Shown here: in pieces, positions 1 to 11,836 of the stretch
Numbering within the stretch: position 1 is the first letter of the stretch
Layout of the letters: each line of letters starts with the position of its first letter
From: Hevea brasiliensis
Lineage: Eukaryota > Streptophyta > Magnoliopsida > Malpighiales > Euphorbiaceae
Assembly: GCF_030052815.1 (NCBI RefSeq)
Contig: NC_079496.1
Span: 79,783,652 to 79,847,651, forward strand
DNA length: 64,000 bases
Direction of reading: 5' to 3'
The notes under the pieces: generated by a model
The model's input: only the letters and a program-made list of their open reading frames with translations
Told to the model about the DNA's origin: nothing
Database searches by the model: none
Translations under genes and position numbers: made by a program

Positions 1-214
1 TTTTTGTCTGTTTCTCAATTTTTCATTTTTCTTTGTACTAATTTATTAATTTTTCTTTGATATTTCTAGTGTCAATTACATTTCAATAAACCTTTACCTA
101 TGTCCCAAGATTTAATTTTGAGGGTTCCTCACGGTCCTAGGGTAGGCAACGGCCTTCCCCGTGCGGTCACCGATCGCTGTGGTGCCGGCTCGTTTAACTT
201 AGTTTCATTTTCTT
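1..214 (-). mobile_element. LTR J, left fragment (interrupted by A)
   Basis: This is LTR sequence with no coding content. It aligns with the B LTR around 3430-3650: both carry the stretch around GTGCGGTCACC and CGGCTCGTTTAACTTAG that lies near the LTR start (read on the minus strand). It stops where element A begins and resumes at 19007. The other end of J is outside the window, so it could be a solo LTR or the 5' LTR of a minus-strand element. It resembles family 2 LTRs. Confidence 0.7.
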
Positions 215-2538
215 TGTGACACCCCTTACCCGTCTAAAGTGTAGCCGAGCAAGATATGCCACTCAGTGTGCCGGAGTACCAATTCATGTTTCTACTATAA
301 TTTATCCCTTTTAATTCATTTATTTTCAATTTTTGATAAATCTGAAATTTTCTGCAAATTTTATAGAAAATCCGGCAGAGTGCCGGCTATAAATTGGAAA
401 AACAGTTCTTCTGAACCTGTTTAAAAACACTTCCAATATAATTTCCAAATCCAAACTCCATTATACACATTCAAGTCAATCTCAAAATCTCAATCTCAAA
501 TCACAACACTATTTTTAGAAATTTTTCTTTTCTGTTCACATCATCACTGAAAGCACATTCATAAATATTTCTCAACATAATATACAGAAAATTTCAATAA
601 TATGAAATTTCACATATTTCTATTATTACATAATTACAAGAGCTTATAGTTACAATCCAAAACTAATACAAAATGCAAAATACAAAATGCTACCCAAAAT
701 CCTAATATCCTACCATATGCAGTGTAGATGTGAGGTGACTCTGGACTTTGAATGTAGCTCTGAATACTCACCCTGTCTGATGTCTGCTGGGATCCCCAGC
801 TAGGTCTCCAGTACCTGCGCTTGGCAAAAGCGATGTGCTAAGCAATTCTGCTTAGTCGTGACAATATAAAATAAAATAAAATAACTAAAATAAAATAATA
901 TTCAGAATGTGTGTTTACATTTTTGGGTAGACTTAATTTCTGATATTATTTACAGTATTATCTGTTTAAAATTTTGTAAGGTTTATTATCATTGCCTGAG
1001 TTACCCATACTAGTTGACTGGACTGGATAAATGAGTAAACTAGCACTGGGCACTAAGTACCTCGGACCATCACACCATCAGTCACATTGTGTCTCCCGGT
1101 GTGCAACAGAACAGCTAATAAACTGTAATAATCATCAGGGTAAAAACCCAAGTATACCAACTCAAATAACATAACCAAAGGCTATTATGTCACAGAATGG
1201 CATGGGAAGCAATGAAACACAGAATGGCATGAAGCTATATGCAGTACTGCTAACAGAACCCTATTGGCATGCCAACCTATCCAAACCAATCTTGCTAGGT
1301 ATACTAGGGCATTTTACACTTTTAAGTTTCACAATTTTTGAAATTTAAGTTTTAGTGTTACTATTCCATTCATTGGTCAACAAAAATGTTGACTTTTGCA
1401 TAGGCAATAGGTACATTGGTTCTAATACTCCCAACATACCACATTTTGCATTCTAAATTTGTTGGTATTGATTGCCAATACCATTTCTAAGCTTAATGTT
1501 AATTGGACAGAATTTTCAGTTTTCATGCTTTGTCTTGACTGTTCCATTAGTCATTTTTGCAGTGGGAATTTTGCAAAATGATCAACATGAAAGTTGTTCC
1601 TTATTTTGTCTAGTTGCATTTACTTTTTCGAATCACTCCATTTGGAGTTTTTTTTGCAAGTTATGGCAAAAAAAAACACAACTGGATGGATGATGATTTC
1701 TCAAATTTCTGGGTGACCAAATCTATAGTGTTAGGAACAGTGACTGTAACTCACTTTTTGAATATGTTCTGGTCATAATTTGGGTTAGGTTCCTTCATGA
1801 AAGTTGTTGGTCTATATCTCATATTGTTTCTGGTAAAATTTCAGGTCAATTGGACCTTTCTACACTGAGTTATGGCCAAATGACCAAACACTGTTCATTT
1901 GGTCATTTTGCCCAGGCAGAATGCAGGTCACCCGGATTAGAGAAAACTTTTGGTCAGCTTGGTTTGGTTTTCTGGGCATGGTTTCTTCACCAAAGTTGTG
2001 CCATTATGTGTCTAGTTTCATGTCCAATTGGCCTTGCACCAATTGAACTTCTACAATTCAAGTTATTGCTGCCCAAACCTGCTGGACTCATGCCCATTCT
2101 TGCAGGTCACCAAGGGCAGCCACGCCAAACTCAAATCCCACTACACAATTCACTCCATTTTTTATTCAAACAGAACCAAATGGTCATTAATTGACCATTA
2201 AAACCTACTTTCATCATCACATGGTCAAGGTCTCATTTTCCACCCCAAACCCTATCTCAAACATTACAAATCATGTATTACCATTACACTCCATCACTCC
2301 ACTTACAAGATGCATATTAAGGGCAGCCATACTAGTATGTTAGGTCCACAAAAATCATCACCGTATTACCCTAACCAAGGCTGCCGAAATTTAAGGATTA
2401 CATACAAATGGTTTTCCATCAATTTCCTTATCATTTGCACTCATTCATAGTCTTAATACATGAATTTAAAGTGAAAGAACAAGGTTAGGTCACTAACCTC
2501 TATGAAGTGCAGTTTCCCACTTACTAGGGTCCTTGTTT
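215..2538 (-). mobile_element. Element A, 3' LTR, distal part (split by B)
   Basis: Distal three quarters of the 3' LTR of minus-strand Ty3/gypsy element A. The LTR terminus TGTGACACCC at 215 is the reverse complement of the LTR end. The sequence is collinear with 15850-18182 of the 5' LTR; in the first 100 bases I count about four differences. It is cut at 2538 by nested element B and continues at 10240. The two parts total about 3.14 kb against 3157 bp in the 5' LTR. The flank at 210-214 (TTCTT) nearly matches TTCTC at 19007-19011, the likely target duplication. It contains a double hairpin at 817-855. Confidence 0.9.
2534..2538. repeat. Target-site duplication of B, left copy (TGTTT)
   Basis: TGTTT immediately left of the B LTR is repeated at 10240-10244 immediately right of the other B LTR. 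The uninterrupted site is seen once in the 5' LTR of A near 18183. This proves that B inserted into the A LTR. Confidence 0.92.
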
Positions 2539-3808
2539 TGTCACACCCTACCCCTCTGTAAGGCATAACATGATCCCGTAGTATACCTAATGAATTACCA
2601 ACTTCGTCTACTGATAACCCATTAGATACACTACAAGGGATTTTAAAAACTTTTCTTACTTCTTTTACAGTGGTGAGCACTATTTACAGGTGTTAAAAAC
2701 CTTTTTGAACTGAAGTGATAGAACTAACACATTTGAATTATTTGGAATTTCTGTAAAAATTTTGGCAGAGTGCCATCTATATTTTGGATAAAACAGTTCT
2801 TCAGAAAAACCTGTAAAAAGCACTTCAATATATATTTCCAAATCTCAACTCCATAGTAATTTTTCAAAGACTGAGATACCAGAAATATAATACAATTTTT
2901 ACAAGTCAAAATAACTCATAATTTATTTTATAACTTACCACTTTTGAAATTCTTCAAAACCTCACCAAAACTTAAATTTCTTGCTGCCTATCTACTGCCC
3001 AAGTTGTATAGAACAACTTTAGTAAAGGACTCTTGAAGAAACTAGGGCTTGATCATGGAGGATTGGAGCTTCATGCATGAATGGCCATGGAGTTTTCTTT
3101 GGGATGCATTCGGCTGGTTCATTTGATGGAGGTTGAAGATGATGTTCAGCTGTCCAAAGTGTCTTTCATAGGCGGTCCAAGCTGCCTTAGTGGAGCACTT
3201 AATTTATTTTAATGTTTAATTATTCAAACTTTCTCAATTTTCATTTTTGTGCCCCAAACTTCCATCATTTATACTATGTACCACAATTTTAATTTTCATG
3301 ACATTTTACAAATATAATATCATGTATTTTTAATGGACATTTAGGTCAAAAGACAACTTGGGGTGTCAAATGACCACAATGCCCCTGTTCGGGTTGCATT
3401 CCCGATTTTTCGGTAACACCGAGTTTTGTCCGTTTTTCGATTTCTCACTTTTCTTTGTACTAATTAATTAATTTTTATTTAATATTTCTAATAATATTTG
3501 TACTTCAATAGGGGTCTATTTAAGTCTAAAAAATATTTTTCAAGGTTCCCTGCGGTCCAGGGCTAGTCAACGGTCCACGCCGTGACTTCCCGGTGCGGTC
3601 ACCCATCACTAGGGTTCTCGGCTCGCTTAACTTAGTTGCATTTCTTTACTATTATTTTTCCTTTATTTTTCTTGTATTTTCTTTTCTTGTATTTCATTAT
3701 TTAATGTCTCCTCACTCATATCGAAGTGTAGTTCTAGGCATTCTAGCTGTCCGGACAACACTGGTCACCGGAATAGTAGAACGCACTACCAAACTTAGGG
3801 GTGTTACA
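2539..3808 (-). mobile_element. Element B, 3' LTR (shortened by a 2.6-kb deletion)
   Basis: 3' LTR of minus-strand element B, 1270 bp, from TGTCACACCC (LTR end) to GGTGTTACA (LTR start). It is nearly identical to the 5' LTR (6332-10239) at both ends but lacks about 2.6 kb of the middle. The sequence runs from the counterpart of about 6750 directly to the counterpart of about 9365, joining at a short shared ACTT near 2933. A second gap of about 20 bases lies near 2853. The double hairpin of the 5' copy is lost with the deletion. Confidence 0.9.
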
Positions 3809-3823
3809 ATTCTCCCCCCCTTA
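3809..3823 (-). other. Element B polypurine tract
   Basis: On the minus strand a run of about seven G within a purine tract lies directly before the 3' LTR start TGTAACACC. It primes plus-strand DNA synthesis during reverse transcription. The same tract with the flanking ATTTCG/GAAATTT motif precedes the 3' LTRs of A, E and H. Confidence 0.85.
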
Positions 3824-4851
3824 AAATAAATTTCGTCCATGAAATTTTTCCCAATAGCCATCTTACAATAGTCATACGTTTATTTTTTCCTTTCTATATG
3901 ATCATATAATCTTCTTTCTCTCGAATTTGTATAAGACTTTTAACAATCTAATACAACATTTAATTTGTTTGTATAACACCAATCTTCTCTTACTATTGTC
4001 CTGTCTAATATTTCGATTCATGTTCCTTCTTAAATGACCCTTGAGGTCATGTTAGAATCAATTATCTAGTCATTGGTCCTCTGACCATTCTAGTCCATAG
4101 TCTTCCTCACATTCGTAACATTTCTTTGTTATATTTGAACCAACTGTTCGAATTTTTACTTCCATAACTCTTTTTATCTGTCAATATTCTATAACTTACT
4201 TTCTTTTGTACTGAACTATAACCTTTCGATATTCTAACCTTTGAGTTTTAGATCCCTAAGTAGGATTTTCAAACTTATTTCTAACAATTAAATTCTGTCA
4301 TGGCATAACTATACCAAAACAGATGCCGTTGGCAACTATTCTTATCTAGGTGTACTATCAGGTAGTACGTAGCTCTACACAATAATCCCAAGTCAGTAAT
4401 GTAATCTGCAGCTTACAGTATAGACATCAAGAACATTTCATAGTTACTACGATACATCCCAATAGATCAAATTTTTCTATCTTTTATCCTTTTCGAATTC
4501 ACTAATATCCCGAACTTATTATGATTACAATATCCATTAACAATTACTAACAGTGACATCCTTGCCCTCATCTAGAGCAATTCCATTACTGCATCTTACT
4601 TTTATGTCCTCTTGCCTTACATTAAGTAGGCTCGCCAATTAGCTTTATAATTTATGGTGTGTTAGAAAATACTTTTCGCCAATAAGCTCTTACAAAACTA
4701 ATTTCACTTATTATCACAATCCTTATTTTAAAGGGCTAATCACTAATGCATCAAAATTTATTCCCTTGTAAAGGAATAACAATAGAACATATAGTTCTAA
4801 CACTAACATAAAAGTATGCAGACCCCAGGTCAAACAATACATATATATATC
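3824..4851 (-). other. Element B non-coding region where pol should be
   Basis: About 1 kb of AT-rich sequence between the B gag stop and the polypurine tract, with no long open frame. At 4772-4840 (minus) one can still read a stub of the protease active-site region (VLFDLGSAYFYVS, compare [13 protein letters not shown] in H), out of frame with gag and behind a stop. RT, RNase H, integrase and chromodomain are absent. The end next to the tract keeps the usual 3' untranslated motif. I recognise nothing else here. Confidence 0.75.
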
Positions 4852-6142
4852 TTAGTTACTATTTGAGAAAGTACCAGCAATAATATCAAAAGTCTCTGTC
4901 TCTTCTCTCTGCCATATAGCGTATACTCCAGCTGGAGCATCACCCTGTTCTGGCTGATTCACAGTACTCTGACTTCTAGGTGTACTACCCCTACCTCTAC
5001 CTTTGCCTCTACTAACCAATGGTGAACTCTTTGGGGTAGAAACTTGGGTTGATCCCTTTGGTGTAGTAAATGATCCAGAACGACCTAGATTTACACAATC
5101 CCTAGCAAAATGGCCAGTCTCTCCACAATTCAAACATGCTCCTACGGCTCTATAACATACCCCACTATGTGGTTTACCACAAGTTTCACAAAGTCGATCT
5201 AACAGCGCATTCCTGGGTTTCTGTTGAGTTTGCTGATCGGATCGAGGTGGTTTCTGTCCAGAAGATCTATCTCTACCGGACTTCTTACTATCTCTGTTAT
5301 ATCCCCTAAAGTTTTTCCTCTTTCCAGTAAGACCACTAGAACTCTGTTCTACTGACTTTCTCTCTTTTTCTGTCTTCTCTGATTTCTTTTTCTCAGAAGT
5401 TGCTTCAGATTCAATTCTTTCTAATTCTAGTGCTTAAGAAATAAGTTTAGAGAAGTTGTTATGTTTGAATCCAACCACTTGTAATCTGATACTAGGCTTC
5501 AAGCCGGTTTCAAACCTCTTACATCTCTCCCTACTAGTAGAAAGTAAACTTACTGCATAATGGCTCAGGCGGAAAAATTCCCTTTCATATTCAGCCACTG
5601 ATCTACTCCCTTGTTTCAGACTTAGGAACTCTTGCAGTTTCTGATCTACATAAGCATCAGGGACATATTTTTGTCTGAATTCCGTGAGAAAGTCACTCTA
5701 GGTTAGCACTGCAGGTTCTACCAGACTGTGGGGAATGGTTTTCCACCAGTCATAAGCATCCCTCTGTAGCAAAGATACCGAGTATTCAAATATGAGCTCC
5801 TCCGTGCAATGCAGTTTCTTAAATACCCTATCCATCCTCTCTAACCATTGTTCAGCCTCTAGAGGATCTACTGTCCCCTTGAACTTTGTAGCCCCATATT
5901 TCATCAATTTATCATACTGCCTAGCAGGAGACTGTGGTTGTACCACTGGTGTCTGTATTGGGACTTGAGTAGGCACATTACCAGTCATTTGTTGGAACAT
6001 TGCAGCCATCTGCTGAGCGAACTGAGCAAGCTGCGATGCTGCGGGCGGTGTCTTCTGAACCACTGACATTATGCAGGGCTGGGGCATCCCCTTGCACCTC
6101 AGCCTCTATAGATTGATCGACTGAACGATCACCCTCTTCCAT
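4852..6142 (-). pseudogene. gag: Element B gag (gag-only element)
   Basis: Capsid-nucleocapsid gene of B, starting at the ATG at 6142 with MEEGDRSVDQ as in E and H. Domains in order are an acidic N-terminus, a Gln-rich segment (FAQQMAAMFQQM), and the retrotransposon gag core with WLERMDRVFKKLHC and GDAYDWW-like motifs (here RDAYDWW). A Lys/Glu-rich linker follows, then two intact zinc knuckles: CETCGKPHSGVC and CLNCGETGHFARDC (about 5090-5200). A frameshift near 6055 and two stops (TGG to TAG near 5697, CAA to TAA near 5435) break it. The frame ends with TAA at 4852, just where protease begins in complete relatives. B resembles the non-autonomous TR-GAG type of element, which would rely on enzymes supplied in trans; that dependence is inferred. 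Confidence 0.87.
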
Positions 6143-6311
6143 AGTCAATGCGAGGATCTTAGACCTCCTAAACAAATAACACAAGGAGATTTCCTCCCGT
6201 TAGTGCATATTTATAATGTAATGTACTGTATGTATCAGACAATGATATTAAGCAGTTGTACTATGAAGAAAGAATATTCAAGTAACATGTGAAAATAGAA
6301 TTTAAAAACTA

Positions 6312-6323
6312 GCTCTGATACCA
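6312..6323 (-). other. Element B primer-binding site (tRNA-iMet)
   Basis: The minus strand reads TGGTATCAGAGC, a perfect 12-base match to the usual plant initiator-Met tRNA site, eight bases after the 5' LTR end. Confidence 0.93.
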
Positions 6324-6917
6324 CTAAAACATGTCACACCCTACCCCTCTGTAAGGCATAACATGATCCCGTAGTATACCTAATGAATTACCAACTCCGT
6401 CTACTGATAACCCATTAAATACACTACAAGGGATTTTAAAAACTTTTCTTACTTCTTTTACAGTGGTGAGCACTATTTACAGGTGTTAAAAACCTTTTTG
6501 AACTGAAGTGATAGAACTAACACATTTGAATTATTTGGATTTCTGTAAAAATTTTGGCAGAGTGCCATCTATATTTTGGATAAAACAGTTCTTCAGAAAA
6601 ACCTGTAAAAAGCACTTCAATATATATTTCCAAATCTCAACTCCAACATATTTCTCAACTCAAATCCATAGTAATTTTTCAAAGACTGAGATACTAGAAA
6701 TATAATACAATTTTTACAAGTCAAAATAACTCATAATTTATTTTACAACTTTAATGTAAAATTTTATTTTACAACTGCTCAAAACCAAGAACAATATATA
6801 CATACAGTAAACATACATTACAGTACAAAATGCAAAATGTGGTATACTTAATATACCCGATGATCTCTCAATGTAGTACTAGCAGCCTAGTTTGCTGCCC
6901 TGTTAGTCTGTCTACCT

Positions 6918-6959
6918 GCGACAGCAATGAAAAGCTATCGCTGAGTAAAATTTACTCAG
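6918..6959 (-). promoter_or_regulatory. Tandem double hairpin in the B LTR
   Basis: On the sense (minus) strand, stem 1 pairs CTGAGTA with TACTCAG. It is followed directly by stem 2, GCGATAGC pairing with GCTGTCGC around an 8-base loop, with one G-U wobble if transcribed. The element recurs with different stem bases in the other LTRs (see findings). The role is unknown; it is probably an RNA structure of the leader or 3' end. Confidence 0.6.
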
Positions 6960-7609
6960 TGGTGCACAATAACAATTTGAAATGCGATATATAAATCTTT
7001 TATTGACAGTTCACAAATCAAATGATTCACAATTCCATTTCACAATTTACAAAATTCACCTAACACAAATTTGATCAAGTAATTGAATAATACCGTTTTG
7101 CAAATCAATAACACAATTCGATCAAATAACTGAATAATACAATGTTGCCAATCGATAACATAATTTAGGCCATGACACAATTTTTCCACACATGCCGTGT
7201 TGTACACCATGACAAGACACACTCACCCCAATAATTGAAATCAATGAGGGAGGAAGCTAGCTGAATAATGAGTACTCATCCACACTCACCTCAGACTGGG
7301 AAGTCAATGAGGGAGGAACATAATCACACTCACCCCAGACTGATAAGTCAAAGAGGGAGGAATATCACACTCACCCCATAAATGGAGGAGGAACATAGTA
7401 ACAGTGTCATGCCAAGTGTGAATCAAAACAATTTCAAATCACAATATTTCATACAAACCATAAATCACATTTTATCTCAAAATTTCCATTTGCAAAGTTG
7501 GCAACACAATAATTTCCAAATAATATTCCCAAAACCAAAGCAATAAAAAATTATTCATAATTCATTTCTCCAAATAAATTTGCTAGTAAAAGCAGTGAAT
7601 ATAAAAGTA

Positions 7610-7847
7610 TTGTGCACGGACACAATTTAAAACAATAACATACAAATAATTATAATTTACTTCAATTGAAAATTTCAAAAGAAATAACTATTGTGCACAA
7701 ACACAATTTAAAACAATACAAATAATCATAATTTATTCCAATTGAAAAATTCAAAAGAATTAATTATTGTGCACAAACACAATTTAAAACATTAACTTAC
7801 AAATAATTATACTTTATTTCAATTAAAAAATTCAAAAGAAATAGCCG
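7610..7847. repeat. Tandem repeat, three copies of 76-81 bp, in the B LTR
   Basis: Copies start at 7610, 7691 and 7767 with TTGTGCAC, followed by ACACAATTTAAAACA and an AT-rich tail; a partial fourth start lies at 7848. Units are 81, 76 and 81 bp. The other family 2 LTRs have only one TTGTGCACAAACC start at this place, so the array is specific to B among the copies here. Confidence 0.85.
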
Positions 7848-10239
7848 TTGTGCACAAACCTCTGATAACTGTCTCTTGGCTCTGACTCAGTGTTTCCTTC
7901 CCCTCCCTGAGTCTTTGCTAACTGAGAAACACAATTTGAAGTGTTTCAGTACTCATTTAAACTGTCTCTAACGATAATGCTTGATAATTAATTCACTGAA
8001 TTCATTTATTCGCTTAGTCAACCTACTATGTCGACCCTTGGTACATTCTAGGTAATTTAGGTTTTAATGTCATTAATATATCATATTCGATAGTCTTTTA
8101 GGGTTGGTACATGTTACCAATTTCAGTTCCGTGTATACTGCATTTTCTTGCAATTTGCTGGATTCCGGGATACTAGTTTGACCTAGCCGGACGACCTAGT
8201 TCCCTCGATTTTCGAGCTTCGGTAAAAACTATAAACTTGTAGATCTATGTCTTATTGCACGCGGGGCAAAATTTCAGGTCATTCTGAGTTATGTAGACCA
8301 AGTTATGGTCATTTTACTATTGCTGGTCAAATTGCACCAAAATTGGTCATTTTAGGTCACTTTAGGTCATTTTAGGTTCGGCCAGTTTTTGGACCCGAAC
8401 TTGTGCAAGCTGTTTGACTTGCTTATAGTCATTTCTGGGCTTTGGTGTCTTCATAAGACTTGTAGATATGGATCTTAACTATTCATGGTTAAAATTTCAG
8501 GTCAATTGGACCTGTTTTGAGGGAGTTATGGCCTAAACACTAACTGCTGCCCAAATGGTCAATTTTCAGACCTCAATTGCACTTAATCCGGATTTGGTCA
8601 TTTTTCAAGCTACCTTGCAAGCAGAATTTTGGCAAGCTTCCTTCATGAAAGTTGGCACATTTTGTGCCTAGTTTCACCTCCAATTAGTCTCATACCAATT
8701 GGAGCCACACACTTAAAGTTATAGGCCTAAAATGCATACTGCCCTATTGCACTTTCTTTATTACTCATCAAAGCTCACTTTTAGCATTTACCAATTCACA
8801 CATTCTTACCCAATCTGGTTTGTACCATAACCTAAACATATTTTACCACATATTGTTGATCATTTTGGCAGCTTACAATCACATTCAACATACACCATAA
8901 AGTACAGAATTTACCAAGTCCAAGTTACACACAATTTAACTACATAATAAGCTCATTTACATGCCTAAACTCAAACCCTTGTACACATATACAATCTGCC
9001 ATAGCAAGCACCATAATTCAAACATGTAGTTTCATAAACCAACCCATGAAATAACATTTTTTTGGTTCACAATGCAAGCTGCCAATTCATACATCACACT
9101 CCATTAATTTCCAAGCTTCAAATTTCAAATACACATCCACATATACTAAGTATACATCACCCAAATAATTTCCTACACACCTATACATTTAATCAATCTT
9201 TTAATCTACCATTTAGAAGCAAGAATAAGCTGTTCTCAAAGTGTTTCCATGGCTGCCAAAAATACAGCTCTCCCTTTAAACATCAAACCTCAAAATTCTT
9301 TCCACAATTTAAGTACCCATAACATCCACACAAACTTTAATGAAGCAAGCATCAAAAATACATACTTACCACTTTTGAAATTCTTCAAAACCTCACCAAA
9401 ACTTAAATTTCTTGCTGCCTATCTACTGTCCAAGTTGTATAGAACAACTTTAGTGAAGGACTCTTGAAGAAACTAGGGCTTGATCATGGAGGATTGGAGC
9501 TTCATGCATGAATGGCCATGGAGTTTTCTTTGGGATGCATTCGGATGGTTCATTTGCTGGAGGTTGAAGATGATGTTCAGCTGTCCAAAGTTTCTTTTAT
9601 AGGTGGTCCAAGCTGCCTTAGTGGAGCACTTAATTTATTTTAATGTTTAATTATTCAAACTTTCTCAATTTTCATTTTTATGCCCCAAACTTCCATCATT
9701 TATACTATGTACCACAATTTTAATTTTCATGACATTTTACAAATATAATATCATGTATTTTTAATTGAAATTTAGGTCAAAAGACAACTCGGGGTGTCAA
9801 ATGACCACAATGCCCCTGTTCGGGTTGCATTCCCGATTTTTTGGTAACACCGGGTTTTGTCTGTTTTTCGATTTCTCACTTTTCTTTGTACTAATTAATT
9901 AATTTTTATTTAATATTTCTAATGATATTTATACTTCAATAGGAGTCTATTTAAGTCCAAAAAATATTTTCCAAGGTTCCCTGCGGTCCAGGGCTAGTCA
10001 ACGGTCCACGCCGTGACTTCCCGGTGCGGTTACCCATCGCTAGGGTTCTCGGCTCGCTTAACGTAGTTGCATTTCTTTACTATTATTTTTCCTTTATTTT
10101 TATTGTATTTTCTTTTCTTGTATTTCATTATTTAATGTCTCCTCACTCATATCGAAGTGTAGTTCTAGGCATTCTAGCTGTCCGGACAACACTGGTCACC
10201 GGAACAGTAGAATGCACTACCGAACTTAGGGGTGTTACA

Positions 10240-11064
10240 TGTTTTTCTTTTCTTTTTTCTCCGAAAAGAATCTACAAGGTGTAAGAACACTTTTTTGTGT
10301 TGGGAGTATAAGGTTAAGTGGGGTAGAAACTAGGGAGATCAAGCTTTGAAAAGCTTGTTTATGGTTAGCTATGGAGGAGGGTCACGGCAAGGAGAAGATG
10401 AGGAAAAAGAAGTTCTGATTTTTTTCAATTTTCCAGCCCATTTAATCTCTTTTAAGTAAAGTTATGCCATGTGTCAACATTGGGTTGGTTGGGAGAATTT
10501 TAATGACATCATTATGATGTCATAATGCTATTTTCTTTTATTTTCTCTCCTTTTCTTGTCTATTTAATTGAAATTAAATTTTTAACAACATTTATTCATA
10601 TTTTTTGTTATATAAATTATTTATTCAATTGGACAAGTTGGCAAAAAATCATCTCTGAAGATGAAATGACCAAAATGCCCTCCGTTTGGCTTAACGAGCC
10701 AAAATTGTCTGTACCGATTGAAACATTTTTCTAAGCAGTTTCTTGGCATTCTAATGCCATAAGAATCTCAATGACCCTTCTCTGGAGTCCCAAAAATTAT
10801 TTTATAATTTTTCCCCCGAGTCTAGGGCTCCTAGTTGTGAGAACCGCAACTTCTCACTAGGTTATTCATCACTAGGGCACCGGCTCATTTAACTTGGTTG
10901 TATTTTATTTCTAAAATTTTTCCTAAATTTTTCTTATTAATATTTGTGTTTATTATGGTTCCTCACTTTAGTTTAAATATTTTTCCGGACGTTCTAGCTA
11001 TCCGGACCGACATTGGTCACCGGAACAGTAGACTGTACGGACTAGTTAAAGTGAGGATGTTACA
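10240..11064 (-). mobile_element. Element A, 3' LTR, proximal part
   Basis: Continuation of the A 3' LTR right of nested B, collinear with 18183-19006 of the 5' LTR. It ends with GGATGTTACA at 11064, the LTR start on the minus strand. A paired TGACATCA/TGATGTCA inverted repeat lies at 10503-10523. A TATATAA-like box at about 10610 is a possible, unproven promoter element. Confidence 0.9.
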
Positions 11065-11077
11065 ACTCTTCCCCTCT
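11065..11077 (-). other. Element A polypurine tract
   Basis: The minus strand reads AGAGGGGAAGAGT immediately before the LTR start TGTAACATCC. It is preceded by the conserved ATTTCGAGGACGAAATTT motif of these elements. Confidence 0.85.
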
Positions 11078-11134
11078 AAGAAAAATTTCGTCCTCGAAAT
11101 TTACCTGATGCAAATAGTTGAGGGAACTGTTGCC

Positions 11135-11762
11135 TCATTGTCTCGTCACTTCCCAAGTTGCCTCTTCTGTGTTGTGGTGCCTCCAAAGCACTTTCACCAG
11201 TGGAATTTGTTTATTTCTCAGTTCATTCACTTCCCGAGCTAGGATCTGTATAGGTTCTTCTGTATATGTCATGTCCGGTTGGATTTCAATCTCTTCCATG
11301 GAAATGACATGTGAAGGGTCTGAGCGATATCTCCTCAGCATAGAAACATATAATACATTATGAATTTTATCCAGTTCTGGTGGTAAAGCTAGCCGATAGG
11401 CCACTGGTCCCACACGTTCAATGACTTCATATGGGCCAATGAACCTAGGGCTTAACTTACCCTTCCTTCCAAACCTCAGTACTTTATTCCATGGTGAGAC
11501 TTTGAGAAACACTTTATCGCCAATTGCATACTCTATCTCCTTTTCTTGTCTGTTTCACCAGGTCTAGTCCTACCAGCTTATCTTTGCCCAATTCAGGCCA
11601 ACACACTGGGGTTCTACATTTCCTCCCATACAGTGCTTCATACGGAGCCATTTGAATGCTAGCTTGATAGCTATTGTTATATGTGAATTCTGCCAGTGGG
11701 AGGTATCTATTCTAACTCCCCTCAAACTCAATGACATAGCTCCTTAGCATATCCTCTAGGAT
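11135..11762 (-). pseudogene. pol: Element A integrase C-terminus and chromodomain
   Basis: The second exon-like part of the A integrase, downstream (minus) of the 74-bp intron. It starts with ILEDMLRSYVIEFEG-like sequence, then a GRKC segment. About 80 bp is lost near 11555 relative to D. The conserved block VSPWNKVLRFGRKGKLSPRF and a C-terminal chromodomain follow, with VKVLWRHHNTEEATWE. In this clade the chromodomain is thought to direct insertion to heterochromatin. The tail is frame-shifted after EATWE, where H reads on to RRQHPQLFRD. Confidence 0.85.
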
Positions 11763-11836
11763 CTATCACATAATTCACATTGTTACTATCACTTCAATTT
11801 ATTAATTGCGAAAATTCAATTAGTTCTTAGGTTTAC
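11763..11836 (-). other. 74-bp intron-like insert in element A integrase
   Basis: On the minus strand the coding sequence ...VIQ is followed by CAG|GTAAAC and resumes after GATAG| as ILEDM. Removing exactly 74 bp restores the frame seen without interruption in H. The insert is phase 0, AT-rich and has an early in-frame stop. The same insert, also 74 bp, lies at 19414-19487 (C) and 52836-52909 (D). A spliceosomal intron is inferred from the borders and the precise frame restoration. Confidence 0.8.

Larger units (their letters stand above)
6332..10239 (-). mobile_element. Element B, 5' LTR
   Basis: Full-length 5' LTR of minus-strand B, 3908 bp, bounded by TGTCACACCC (6332) and GGTGTTACA (10239). 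It contains a double hairpin at 6918-6959, imperfect CACTCACCCC-containing repeats at about 7213-7390, and a three-copy tandem repeat at 7610-7847. The open frames inside are short and are not conserved as protein. Confidence 0.92.

Noticed and set aside
1850..2194. Antisense open frames conserved in LTRs (1850-2194 in A, 46841-47185 in D, 24610-24825 and 34425-34673 in E, 42829-43059 in G), all reading about SYGQMNKHCSFGHF.
   Set aside because: The similarity is explained by nucleotide homology of the LTR block. Comparing A and D by eye, about 34 base differences give about 22 amino-acid changes in 114, as expected without protein selection. The frame is broken in the A 5' LTR.
3824..4851. 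A captured host gene inside element B in place of pol.
   Set aside because: No open frame of note and no recognisable domain. Only a decayed protease stub is visible at one end.
7213..7390. CACTCACCCC-containing repeats as a CRISPR or minisatellite array.
   Set aside because: Copies are few, irregularly spaced and only partly alike. Similar degenerate phrases occur in the H LTR (about 54170-54300). This is ordinary LTR sequence.
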